Source: Voacanga thouarsii
Taxonomy: Eukaryota; Streptophyta; Magnoliopsida; Gentianales; Apocynaceae
Length of the DNA: 64,000 nt
Direction of reading: 5' to 3'
Assembly (NCBI GenBank): GCA_026120185.1
Contig: JANUWF010002421.1
Location: forward strand, 2,046,001-2,110,000
The number at the start of each line of letters is the position of its first letter. Position 1 is the first letter of the stretch. This document shows positions 54,568 through 64,000 of this stretch, piece by piece. The position numbers were made by a program, and so were the translations under genes. The notes under the pieces were generated by a model. The model saw nothing but the letters and a program-made list of their open reading frames with translations, had not been told where the DNA came from and did not search any database.

Positions 54568-55140
54568 CTACACATATCCACAAGCCAGTATGTCTAAGTC
54601 TATTTCTAATTCTTCCTCGAACTCTTCGACCATAGGTACCTTCACCTGGGGTATCTCCTGATCTCTTCCTATCTCAACATCCTCGAAATTTAACATCTCA
54701 TCTTCTAATACTCTTGAAGTGTCCCCGCCAAATTCCTTCTCATTATCCTTAAACAATACTACACTATCGGGGATATTATCCTTCTCATCATTATTCTGCT
54801 GGCGTGATTTAATATCGCCTTCAATTTCATCAAAATCGCCACCCATCTCCTTATGTAGTGACGACGTCCTCTTAGGAGTAGGTGTCTTTCCCAAACTGAG
54901 GTCTTGTACAAATAAGGTAACAACAGGTACTACAGGGTCAAACGTGCTCCCAGTAAGAAAGGGTGTATGAAGGCGGCCAGGGCCAGATCTTGTCCAAGTG
55001 AAGCATCCTGGCACACCTACTCGGTGGATAATCCTAATCCTTCCAGATCTTTTCACACCTGAATGCTAGTCTATCTCTTTCTTCCCATCATCGCTATACT
55101 CATCCATTGGGCGCTTGCCCTTATGACTCATATCCGTCAT
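54568..55140 (-). pseudogene. G2 ORF1, acidic leader protein, nearly intact
   Basis: ATG at 55140 starts MTDMSHKGKRPMDEYSDDGK; one stop follows at codon 25, after which 162 codons are open (55056-54568). The first half is basic and P/T-rich (TFDPVVPVVTLFVQDLSLGK, TPTPKRTSS); the second half is acidic (DNEKEFGGDTSRVLEDEMLN, EEFEEELEIDLDILA). It is colinear with G1 ORF1 but lacks about 40 codons near the end. Unknown function; see G1 ORF1 for alternatives. Confidence 0.65.
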
Positions 55141-55200
55141 ACATCTACAATGAAAGAGTTCTATCAATCCCTATGACGATACCATAGTTCTATAAAACTA

Positions 55201-55213
55201 AGCACTAATATCA
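55201..55213 (-). other. G2 primer binding site (initiator tRNA-Met)
   Basis: The minus strand reads TGATATTAGTGCT, a decayed TGGTATCAGAGCC. Confidence 0.75.
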
Positions 55214-55215
55214 AT

Positions 55216-57776
55216 TGTAAAACCCATACTAAAGGTAACAGGGAAAGTATATCAATACCGGGTGTCGCCCAGTCTAGTTACCTAGACAAAGGGCCTCTAT
55301 TAGAAAAAAAATTAACAAAGTAAGTAAGGTCCAGATCCATATAACAATATAACAGCCCATACTAATAGTTAGGTGCACATATACAGCAAAGAGTCTCATA
55401 CATGAAAATTTCCATTCAACATCAGTAATAAGGTACATCATCCAAAAGAGAAACCTCCGGACCTATTCTGCTATCACTATGTTATCGTCCTCTATTCGTA
55501 GGTCCGCTCAACTCCAGATCCTACAAAAAGGTAAGATAAAAAACACGTGTGAGTGAAAAATCACCCAGTGAGTCCCGTGTATGCTAGTACTTTATAAAGT
55601 ACAGAGTGCATAAAACATTATGAAATAGCATATCATTTGTTCAATGAAAACGATTCCAAAAGCTCTTTAACGAAGAGTTTATTCAGAACTCAATCATTTT
55701 TTGAAAAACTGTATTTCAATTTTCAAATCATTGCCCCAGTTTTCAAGTCACAAGCACTTCTCCAACAGAAGGTCGGCCTATATTCACATGCAAGTCCCGC
55801 AATCCTTGTCTTTGGCACCACGTACCAATGTACTGAGACCGTAGTCTCCAGTATTCAACCGGGCGTCGCCAAAATAAGTACACCGCAACGTACTTCTGCT
55901 CAGGTGTACCGCAGCATACCTAGTGTACCGCAGCACACACTTGCCACCATAAGTCAGAGGTCCCAATCTTAATGTTAATCACCATCGAGGTGGCAAGGAG
56001 TCAAACGCACCAAGTGTCCCCGCCCGGCATTCATCGAATGACTTAAAATAAGAAGGGTGCTAAACAGCTAGCCAGGATGACTCATCTCAATGTCCTGTCA
56101 GCCTATTTGGAGTAAGAAAATCCCTAGAACTGATCAGGTTACATGGGTTCGTGTATCTCTAACATGAGCTAGTACAAAGATCAAAGTCCTTGTTGAGTAC
56201 TCAACGTTAACAATACCAACCCCGTCTGACTGATCAGGCTAGAGGGTTATCTAATCCCAGTTTTGGGGCAAAACAACATTTTCCAGAATTTGATCCTACT
56301 GACTCGCAAGTAAGATCATCATTTACATAGACTCCGTAGAGCTAATCAATTCATTCCATGGCACATTAGGCCAATAAAATAATTTCAAGGATCAAAAGGT
56401 CATTTTCCAAAAGTTAATCTCATCATGAGAGATCATTTTCCAAAATCATGTTCAAAGAGGATAAAGAGTTCTGTTCACACATCAAAACATGTTTGCAAGA
56501 GTATCCGAGTCATTTTTCCCGTACTCTATAACAAAATTTATTTCTGAGGGTATTCAGTTCATTTTACCCATTCCCAATTTCCAAAAGACTTTTCGAGGGT
56601 AATCGGGTCATTTTACCCCACCCGATTTGAAAAATATTCACAAGATTTCTAATAAGGATATTTCAATCATCTACCGAATACTCGAGTTCCAAAGGTTTTC
56701 ATAGAACATTCCAATAAGAACATTTAGATCATTTTTCAAATACCCGATTCCAAAAGGAACTCATTTCAAGAAATCTAGAATTCTAATCCCAAAAGAGGAT
56801 TAAATTCAAAAATTTCAAACATATTTCGATAAAATGTTCTAATAAAGGCATTCTAGTCAATTTATGAATACCCGATTTCAAAATTTACCATTTTTTGAAA
56901 ATCCCAAATATTTAATCCAAAAACGACTAAATTTACAAAATTCAAGCTTTAGTCATCCAGTAAGGTTTCCAAGCCAATTATAAAGTTCAATCAAGCCCAA
57001 AAGGGCATAAAAATAATTCTTATTCAGATAAACCTTAAACATATTTAGGGATTTCCAAAACGGTATGTAACATTGCATTTCATGGAAAAACAAAGTACAC
57101 TAGCTTTAGAAAGAGTTTTAGAAATCCCAGAGACTCACCTCGTGTCCTAAGCAACTCTTTCTGTTCATGGCCGTTTAACCTTTGTTTCTACCATTTTCGA
57201 CGTTCTGCTGGCTTTTCATTAAACGTACATCAAACATCGTTTGTGGGTTAATTCATGTTTGGCTAACGGGTAGCCAACGTCCAACCGACGTTTAGCCGAC
57301 GAGGCCGACAGTTAGCCGATGGTTAAGGAAAACGTTCAACTTTCGTTTACGTCGTTTTTCCATCATTTCTTCAATTCTTTCATTTTCTTCTTCCACATCC
57401 TTTCTCCCTTCATAAAAAAGAGATTCACTTCATATTTCCCCAATTATTTCATCCAAACCACACAATTAATCATCCTTAAATTCGTCCATGTTCCAAGCAA
57501 AATTCTGAAATTTTGCAGCTTTGACATATGATTTTGTTTTGGACATAATTTTCAATCCACAACTCCATTTTGGCTCTATGATATACCAAAATAACCATAG
57601 GACTCATAAATTTAATTCTGTATAGGCCACTTTCAGAGTTCTAGTTCCAGAAATACACTACTGGGCAAAAACAGCCCCAGTAGTTTTCTGGTTTTTAGTC
57701 CATTTCCACAAAACAACTTCACCTACTTTTGCTTCTTGATTTATAACACCTACTTAACCCTTAATCCACTTCATTG
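55216..57776 (-). repeat. G2 5' LTR, truncated
   Basis: Runs from the LTR end TATGGGTTTTACA at 55216 to 57776, where similarity to the 3' LTR (position about 41950) breaks off after CCACTTCATT. About 1.3 kb of U3 is missing. The minisatellite (56490-56960) and CGTCGGCTA-type cluster (57265-57320) are kept. Confidence 0.87.
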
Positions 57777-58820
57777 CACTAATGATAAGTAAGTACATTC
57801 AAGTGAGTCATAGATTACCATACTTGAGATCTAAGGATGGTAGATGTCTTTGAGATAGGTGTTAGTACATTTATCCTATCTCATTAATGGGTGTTACATA
57901 GAGGGGTATTTCCATTATTTCATTTGTAGATCTGAGACATTGCTTTAAGAAATATTATTCTTGGGGTCAATATTTTCATATTGTGATAATTAGAAATATC
58001 TAAAATGATAAAATGCAGCTATTTAATAGTAAGGGCATTTTGGTTATTTTAATAGCCATGAATAACATGTCTCTTAGTCCCTGGAGTAGCTCAAGTTACC
58101 TTAGTGTTGTTTAGACACAATTTGGATTTAATGGATAATTATTTGGGAGAAACAAAATTTATTCTAATAGTCTAATTAGAATTAATTAATTAGTCTTAAG
58201 TTTTGATAAGGCCCAGAAAAGATAATTAATTAATTGAGAGAATTAGGCTGAAATAAATTAATTAATTGGGTTGATATATGTTGACATATATTAAAAGTCC
58301 AATTAGAATTAATTAATTAGTCTTGGATATTTAATGAGGCCCAGAAAAGAAAATTAATTAATTAAGAGGATTAGACCAGTCTTGGATTAATTTTTGAGCA
58401 TAGCACCTAGCCTATTAGGGCTTGATGATTTTCAGCCATTAGGGGTTGAGAAATCCCTAAACTGGCCGAAAATATGTAGGAGGAAAAAAAATGAAAAGAC
58501 CTACGAGGTTTTTGACGTTTTTTTCTCTCCAGTGTGTGTCGCCTCCTCTCTTTTGCGCTCTAGTTTTTATCATTCTCTTCCTTCTTTGTTGGAGAGTGTT
58601 TTGATTATCCAAGAATGCGCCTAATGCTATGAACAGAGTAGAGCCATACTCCGAAAGATGAAGAGAAGTAGCTTGGAGACGTTTGATCTGTAGGAGTAGA
58701 AGATTGGCGGAAATTTCTGTTGAACAATAGGCGCCTCCTTCTCCCCTTCCAACACAAGAAGTTCTAGTGCAACCCGTCCCCACGTTGGTTAATCCGCGAC
58801 CAGCAAGGAAAAGTAAGTAT
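57777..58820 (+). repeat. Copia-type LTR fragment
   Basis: Plus-strand relative of the LTR at 18665-20101, beginning in mid-LTR (CACTAATGATAAGTAAGTAC) and running through repeated TTAATTAATTAG-rich text to a U5-like part. It contains an internal near-repeat (TAATTAGTCTTAAGTTTTGATAAGGCCCAG and again near 58312). Both ends are truncated. The 142-codon minus frame 58885-58457 has no recognisable product. Confidence 0.6.
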
Positions 58821-59834
58821 TTTCTTCTAGATGTGACTCGAAAAATTGAAAAATTTTTCATTGCATTTTCTTTGATGTTTTCCATGATTCTTCACATAGA
58901 GGAAATCCTTTTACCTTGTGTAGAACAATTTCTAGGCTAGCAATAGTTCAAGCTTTTATTTTTCTTCCTCTCTCTCTTTTCCTTTTGATTTTTCTCTCTT
59001 TTTCTCTTCCTTTTTCTTTTCTTTTCCTTTTCTCTCTTTTCTTGATGAATTTCGTGGCTAAAATGGCCTCCACCAGCCTTCCTTCTTCTATTTATAGAGA
59101 TATTTAGCTTTTCTAAAAAAATGTAGTCATGTGATATAATGACAAAGCACAACTAATTAATGATGGAACCTTATGGAAAACTATAGAATCATATGGGAGC
59201 TTGTGGAAACCTTGAGAATTTAATAGAACTTGAAAGAACTTTGTGGAATTCTTTAGAAACTTATAGAATTTCCACTTATCCATGCAACCAATCAACTAAA
59301 CCCACATGGCTTCCAACCAATCATTTCATAGCATGTGGTTTCCATGCATCCAATCATATAATTCTTGCATTAAACTCTTTAAATAATATTTCATCTAAAT
59401 TTCTTCCAATTGGGCATTCATTAATTTAAGTCCAACTTTTTTCCTCGTTAACTCTTCATAGCTACTCAACTTTAGCCCATAAAATTCCTCAAACCTATTT
59501 AATCATTTCCTCTTTAACCAAAAGTAATTATATTTCCCAAAAGTAACTATAGTTAATATTACTATTCATCCCAATTGGAAAAACTTTTTATTTGACCAAT
59601 GCAATCTATGCATTAAATTGAACTTTATGGTGTTCTCTTGAATTTTCCAAATTCTTTCTCTGTTTTTCTTAATTTGCGAATGAAAATTCCTCTGACACCC
59701 CTTAAAATTTTTATCACCCTAAAATGCTCGCCTAGTTAAATTGATCTTTTCTTGTTCTGGCCCATTATACAAATGCTCAGTCTATACAAAATAGTAATCT
59801 ATTAAAGTACATAAGGGAAGGATGTTACATAACG
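58821..59834 (-). repeat. Truncated gypsy LTR (U3 side)
   Basis: On the minus strand starts TGTAACATCCTTCCCTTATG at 59834 and resembles the first kilobase of the G1/G2 LTRs (GGGCCAGAACAA near 59765 against GGCCAGAACAAAAG at 35343). A polypyrimidine tract (58960-59045) matches that of the G2 3' LTR. The U5 end is missing and no purine tract lies to the right, so it is a truncated solo or 5' LTR. Confidence 0.65.
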
Positions 59835-59949
59835 TATTACCTTAATAGATTCCCTCAAAATGCAGTAACTGAGGTCATCTGAAAAAATAACCTGTAACGG
59901 AATCAGCTAAAAGAATACAGGTTGAACCATTAGAAAACACAATAATGCA

Positions 59950-60740
59950 CACTTTTTAGAAAATGATAGAGGTATTACAGTATATGACAGAGACGTCCAC
60001 TAGGGAAGAATAACAAGTGGAATTTGAAACCGATCAAGCTTTGGAATGTTTTTTGAAATTCCAACCCCCTTATTCCATGGAAAACCTAATCAGGAACAAG
60101 AAGCGGAAGCATGGATCGAACAAAGAGAGAACATATTTGCATCCCTGAACTACACGGAGTAGGGAAAAGTATAATTTGCCACTTTAAATTCCAAGGACCA
60201 ACTATGGATTGGTGGATTCATAAGAAGGAACAACAAAACTAGGCATAGGTCAATTTTCAGAAGGAATTTAAGAAAGAAAAGAAGACGAATTTCAAAATTT
60301 CAAACAAGAAGGAAGGATTGTAGGGAAATATATTGCTGAGTTCACGGGACTCTCTAAGTATGGCCCTCTTCTAGTCCAAGATAAAGCTAATAACATCGGG
60401 CACATTGTGAAAGGCCTGCGTCTTGAGCTTAAAAGAGTTTCGCTCTGTACGGATCTTCCTAGTTATAGCTCAATAGTAGAAGTAGCTTCAAGGGTTGACA
60501 AAAAAGATTTAGAGCATGTTAAATAGAGAAATAAAAAAGGATTTCAACCTTTCAACTACAAAAGATCTAGAGGACCTAATCGACAGATAGCTAGGAAATT
60601 TTCGAAAAGAGAGGGAATTAATGCAGAAGGCAATTCATGCGATATTACAATTGTAGAAAAGAGGGGAACAAAGTCATACACTGCCCACATCTCAGATGAT
60701 TCATAGGATGGGCACATCTAAGAGGAAACTTTTTAGGACC
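59950..60740 (+). pseudogene. gag: G3 gag with capsid and decayed knuckle
   Basis: Broken frames give FETDQALECFLKFQPP, EAWIEQRENIFASLNYTE, then GKYIAEFTGLSKYGPLLVQD, NIGHIVKGLRLELKRVSLCT and SSIVEVASRVDKKDLEHVK, the standard retrotransposon gag core. The knuckle near 60640-60690 reads YYNCRKEGNKVIHC, with the first Cys changed to Tyr and the His to Asn. Stops and shifts throughout. Confidence 0.8.
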
Positions 60741-60753
60741 GAGATCGGGACCG

Positions 60754-61128
60754 ATGAGAGGAAATCAGAATCAAGCTTCTATTTCTAAACCACCAAATAA
60801 ACCTTCAGTAAAAGTGCAAATGGTGGCTTTGGACAAAACAGATCCCGATGCTGCCACAGTAGTGCAGGGTAAATTTCTTATTTTTGGTAAAGGGGCCTAT
60901 ATTTTACTAGACCCAGGTCCTACATATTTTTTTATTGCTCATTCTTTTGCTAATAAAATGGGAATTAGGAGTAAGGAGGTCCGGTATGAAATGATGATTA
61001 GTACTACTTTGGAGAGACAGATGAATAGGGATAGAATGTGTTCAACGTGTGATATATTCTTAGGAAACATATGTTTGAAAGGGGATCTTATATGTCTACC
61101 CATAGAAGACTATAATGCTATATTGTGA
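60754..61128 (+). pseudogene. G3 protease, open frame
   Basis: A 124-codon open frame: a basic/proline linker (NQNQASISKPPNKPSVKVQM), then ATVVQGKFLIFGKGAYILLD with DPGPTYFFIAHSFANKMGIR, and LKGDLICLPIEDYNAIL. The catalytic Asp of the D-x-G motif is kept (DPG). The expected final MDWL comes after the stop (TGA, GACTGGTTA). Confidence 0.85.
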
Positions 61129-61278
61129 ATGGACTGGTTATAACTATACCATGCTCGAGTAGACTGTTAAAATAAATTAGTACAATTTTGTGAACCGTGA
61201 AAAGAAGTATTAGAATTTTGGGGAGAGAAAATAAGGAAGGGTAAATATTTAATATCTAGAATAAAGGCGTGAAAGCTG

Positions 61279-62280
61279 TTGTACAAAAGGTGTGCAGGAT
61301 ATCTAGCCTATCTTTTGAATGATGCAACCAAACTTAGAAAATCTGAAATATATCTATTGTCTGTGAATACTTGGATTTTTCTAGCCGAATTAAAGGAATC
61401 ACACCCAGAAAGAGGAGTTAAGTTTACTATTAATTTAGTACCTGCTATTGAACCAGTTTTTAGAACTCCATACCAAATGGCACTGGCAGAATTGAAAGAA
61501 TTGAAGAAACAATTTCAAGAATTATTAGAACAAGAATTTATACATCCTAGTACATCATCTTAGGGAGCACTAGTGTTTATTGGTAAAAGAGAAAAATAGA
61601 GCCTTAATGATGTGTATAGATTATTGAGAATTGAATGTTGTGATAGTAAAGAAGAAATATCCATTATCGATGGTGGATAAATTATTTGATCAATTACAAC
61701 AAGTTAGATATTATTCCAAATTGCATTTAAGGAAATGGTACTATTAAGAGAGGATTAAGGAAAAGGACATTCCAAAAACTACTTTCAACACCCAGTATTA
61801 ATATTATAAGTTTGTAGTGATGACTTTTGGAGTCGCCTATACCCCTGCCACCTTCATGGATTTAATGCATCGAGTTTTCCAACTATACTCAAATGATTTC
61901 ATAATCATTTCATTGATGATATTCTAGTATATTCTAGGGATCCATAGAAACATGAAGAACATTTGCGGAAGGTGCTTGAAAAGTTTTGAGAGGTCAAGCA
62001 ATATGCCAAATTTAGTAAGTATGAATTTTGGTAAGAGAAGGTAACCTTTTTAGGGCATGTAGTATTAAAAGAGGGAATTTTGGTAGACCTTACTAAAGTG
62101 GAGGCTACAGTGAATTAGAAACTTTCAAAAAACCTAACTGAAATGCGAAGTTTCTTAGGATTGGCTAGGTACTACCGAAGATTCATTGAAGGATTTTCAA
62201 AACTTATATCACCATTAACCTGGTAAACCCAAAAGAAAGTACCCTATGTTTGGATAGAGGATTGTGAGAGAAGTGTCTTA
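61279..62280 (+). pseudogene. G3 reverse transcriptase
   Basis: An open start (61279-61563) has LKESHPERGVKFTINLVPAI, EPVFRTPYQMALAELKELKK and LLEQEFIHPSTSS. Then, across shifts, PLSMVDKLFDQLQQVRYYSK, VMTFGVAYTPATFMDLMHRV and [12 protein letters not shown] with both catalytic Asp residues present (one-base shift just before), and [20 protein letters not shown]. Not functional. Confidence 0.88.
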
Positions 62281-62289
62281 GAATTAATA

Positions 62290-62573
62290 CAGAGGTTGTG
62301 CAATTCTCCAATTTTAGCCTTGCTAGCCATAATAAACCTTACAAAGTATATACTGACACTTCAAATGAAGGATTGGGTAGAGTGTTAATGCATGAGAAGA
62401 GAGTGATAGCATATATCTCTAAAAAACTTAAGTCTCATAAAGTGAATTACCCTATTGATGACCTAGAATTGGCAATCATTATGTTTGCACTAAAGAAATG
62501 GAAGCGCTATTTGTACAGGATAGTATTTGAAGTATTCACTGATCACAAAAATTTGATATACATTTTCACCTAA
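62290..62573 (+). pseudogene. G3 RNase H, open frame
   Basis: 91 codons open from 62298: KPYKVYTDTSNEGLGRVLMH, EKRVIAYISKKLKSHKVNYP, DDLELAIIMFALKKWKRYLY and FTDHKNLIYIFT. All catalytic acidic positions (TDT, LEL, TDHK) are present. A stop follows where G1 reads on into the connection to integrase. Confidence 0.88.
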
Positions 62574-62579
62574 AAAGAT

Positions 62580-63999
62580 TTAAACATGCACCGACGTAAA
62601 TGGATGGAATTTTTAGAAGCGTTTCGATGCCCTAATAAGTACTGCCCAAGTAAGACAAATGTAGTGGCAGACATATTGAGTGCAAAGGTGACAATGTCAA
62701 CCATCAAAATGGCGCAAACCCCAGAATTAGAAGAATTGGTGATTGAAGGATGAGTTAGAATGAACAATCTTTCAATTCAACCTATGTTGTTACAACAATT
62801 AAAAGAAGCCTAAGAGAAAGATGAGGAATTACAATATATCTGGATGATGAATGAAGGGAAAGTGGATGGTGTTTTCCAAGAGGATAATACAGGAATTCTT
62901 CAATTTCGAGAACGAATTTGTATACCTAGGCATGCGGTAGTGAAACAGACTATATTAGTAGAAGCGTATCGGAGTAAATATACTATACACCCTAAAGAAG
63001 TTAAAATATATTGTGATCTTAGGCAACATTATTGGTGGATGGATATGAAAGGGACATTTTCTAGTTTGTGGTATAATATCTTACTTGTCAAAAGGTAAAG
63101 GCGGAACATCAATAGCCTAGAGGATTATTACAACCTTTACTAATCCTACAATGGAAATGGGATGAAATTACTATGGATTTCGTACTGGATTACCTTTAAC
63201 TGCTGAACAGAGAGAAACTATATGGGTGGTTATGGATCGATGGACAAAATATGTTCACTTCATACCCATTAACAAATAAGATTCTTTGGAGAAGTTGAGC
63301 AAAATTCATATAGAAGAAGTGATAAGATTGTATGGTGTACCTATCTCTGATCAAAACCCCAAGGTTTATTTCATGATTTTGGGGAAAACTATAATAATTG
63401 TGGCAAACTATGTTTAAGTTTAGTATATCGACACATCCCCAAACAAAATGGGTGATTCGAATATTAGAAGATATGTTACAGACGTGTGTGCTGGATATTT
63501 GGAATTAATAGATTGATAATTTAGCCTATGCAAAGTTTGTCTACAATAATAGTTATCAATCCACACTTGGAATAGCACTGTTTGATGCCCTGTATGGACG
63601 GAAGTGTCAATCGCCACTTTATTAGGAGAACACATGGAAAAATTAAGATAAACATTATGCTTTGGATGTTGAGAAGACCCAACAGAAAGTAGATTAAATA
63701 AAAAACCAATTAGAGATTACCCAGAGTCAACAGAAGAGTTTTGTCGATTCCCGTAGAAGAGATTTGGAGTTTTCTGAAAAAGACTAGGTATTCTTGAAAT
63801 TAACAACCATAACGAGGTATAGAGAAGAAAATGAAAAAGAAAAAAAAATTGACTCCTTGTTATATAAAACATTTTCAATTGCAAAAAGGATCTAGAAGGT
63901 AGCTTACCAACTAGAATTATCTTGGAGCTTCAAGATATTCATTATATATTCCACGTATCAAAACTCTAGAAATATATAGCTGATCTAGAACATGTTTTG
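62580..63999 (+). pseudogene. G3 integrase, decayed and cut by the window end
   Basis: The zinc domain segment 62844-63098 reads ILVEAYRSKYTIHPKEVKIY and LRQHYWWMDMK, with the first His changed to Tyr; the Cys pair is damaged and in another frame (TCQKVKAEHQ). Catalytic-core pieces (LQWKWDEITMDF, WVVMDRWTKYVHFIPIN) and the YNNSYQSTLGIA-like region near 63545 follow with many stops. The last bases correspond to the integrase tail (ADLEHVL). No chromodomain is visible before the window ends. Confidence 0.83.
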
Positions 64000-64000
64000 A

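Larger units (their letters stand above)
39360..57776 (-). mobile_element. G2: Tekay/Del-like chromovirus, interrupted by element D
   Basis: Minus-strand sister of G1: 5' LTR 57776-55216 (U3 part lost), Met primer site, ORF1, gag remnant with knuckle, protease, RT, [element D 45121-52372], RNase H, integrase, chromodomain, purine tract, 3' LTR. Without D the internal region is about 4.74 kb, close to the 4.85 kb of G1. Decay is extensive. It has the same missing capsid and the same ORF1 as G1, so both descend from a source already built this way. Confidence 0.88.
59835..63999 (+). mobile_element. G3: gypsy internal region, running off the window
   Basis: Colinear gag, protease, RT, RNase H and integrase on the plus strand without visible LTRs. 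The left end is unclear: 59835-59950 is unassigned and no primer site is seen. The right end is cut inside the integrase tail. Unlike G1 and G2 it has a gag capsid. Its gag resembles that of the minus-strand piece at 13850-14811. Confidence 0.83.

Noticed and set aside
54568..55056. The longest open frame in the window (162 codons) as a host gene
   Set aside because: It lies between a Met primer site and chromovirus protease and has a decayed colinear copy in G1 at the same place, so it belongs to the retrotransposon.
55637..55972. 111-codon frame repeated in the LTRs (also 39716-39964 and, inverted, near 38792-38980) as an LTR-encoded protein
   Set aside because: Conservation is equal to that of the surrounding LTR and the copies differ by frameshifts and stops; no sign of coding selection.
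58457..58885. 142-codon minus-strand frame as a gene
   Set aside because: It crosses from one truncated LTR (copia type) into another (gypsy type), so it cannot be an inherited coding unit.

Overview
The window looks like an intergenic, heterochromatin-type stretch of a large plant nuclear genome. It is AT-rich, I found no host gene, and almost every base can be assigned to decayed LTR retrotransposons. The families are plant-typical: Athila-like Ty3/gypsy elements primed by tRNA-Asp, chromodomain-bearing Ty3/gypsy elements primed by initiator tRNA-Met (Tekay/Del-like, with LTRs near 4 kb), and Ty1/copia fragments. That fits a flowering plant, probably a eudicot; I cannot name the species. 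All boundaries, TSDs and domain calls were read by eye from the sequence, without alignments or searches.

Layout. (1) 1-13062 is a three-deep Athila nest. Fragment C (minus, 11310-13062) is the target of A (minus, 1-2457 plus 11064-11309), a short-internal derivative. A's 5' LTR is in turn the target of B (plus, 2458-11058), which is complete in its LTRs but has no pol. (2) 13063-16440 is a mosaic: a copia gag piece, a minus-strand gypsy gag joined to an integrase piece, and a minus Athila-like 5' LTR (E). (3) 16438-20101 holds a copia pol 3' end with its LTR, then a second copia LTR in inverted orientation. (4) 20102-39359 is chromovirus G1 (plus). It carries two solo LTRs of another family: S1 (20469-23767) in its 5' LTR and S2 (28421-32651) in its reverse transcriptase. 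(5) 39360-57776 is chromovirus G2 (minus), tail to tail with G1, split in its RT/RNase H region by the Athila-like element D (45121-52372). (6) 57777-59834 holds truncated copia and gypsy LTRs. (7) 59835-63999 is the internal region of a third gypsy copy, G3 (plus), running off the window end.

The nest gives an insertion order: C before A before B; G1 before S1 and S2; G2 before D. Imperfect or perfect 5-bp target duplications support B, D, S1 and S2.

Most interesting points: G1 and G2 share an architecture with no recognisable gag capsid but a conserved acidic reading frame (ORF1) after the primer binding site. B and C share a gag-linker-ORF2 architecture with no pol. A and D, whose LTRs differ, share an unrecognised coding segment. 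B and D carry stem-loops with an AGGA loop just before each purine tract, with one apparently compensated base pair. S1 and S2 each carry a tRNA-like box A/box B module at the same LTR offset. G1 and G2 LTRs form a nearly 8 kb palindrome.
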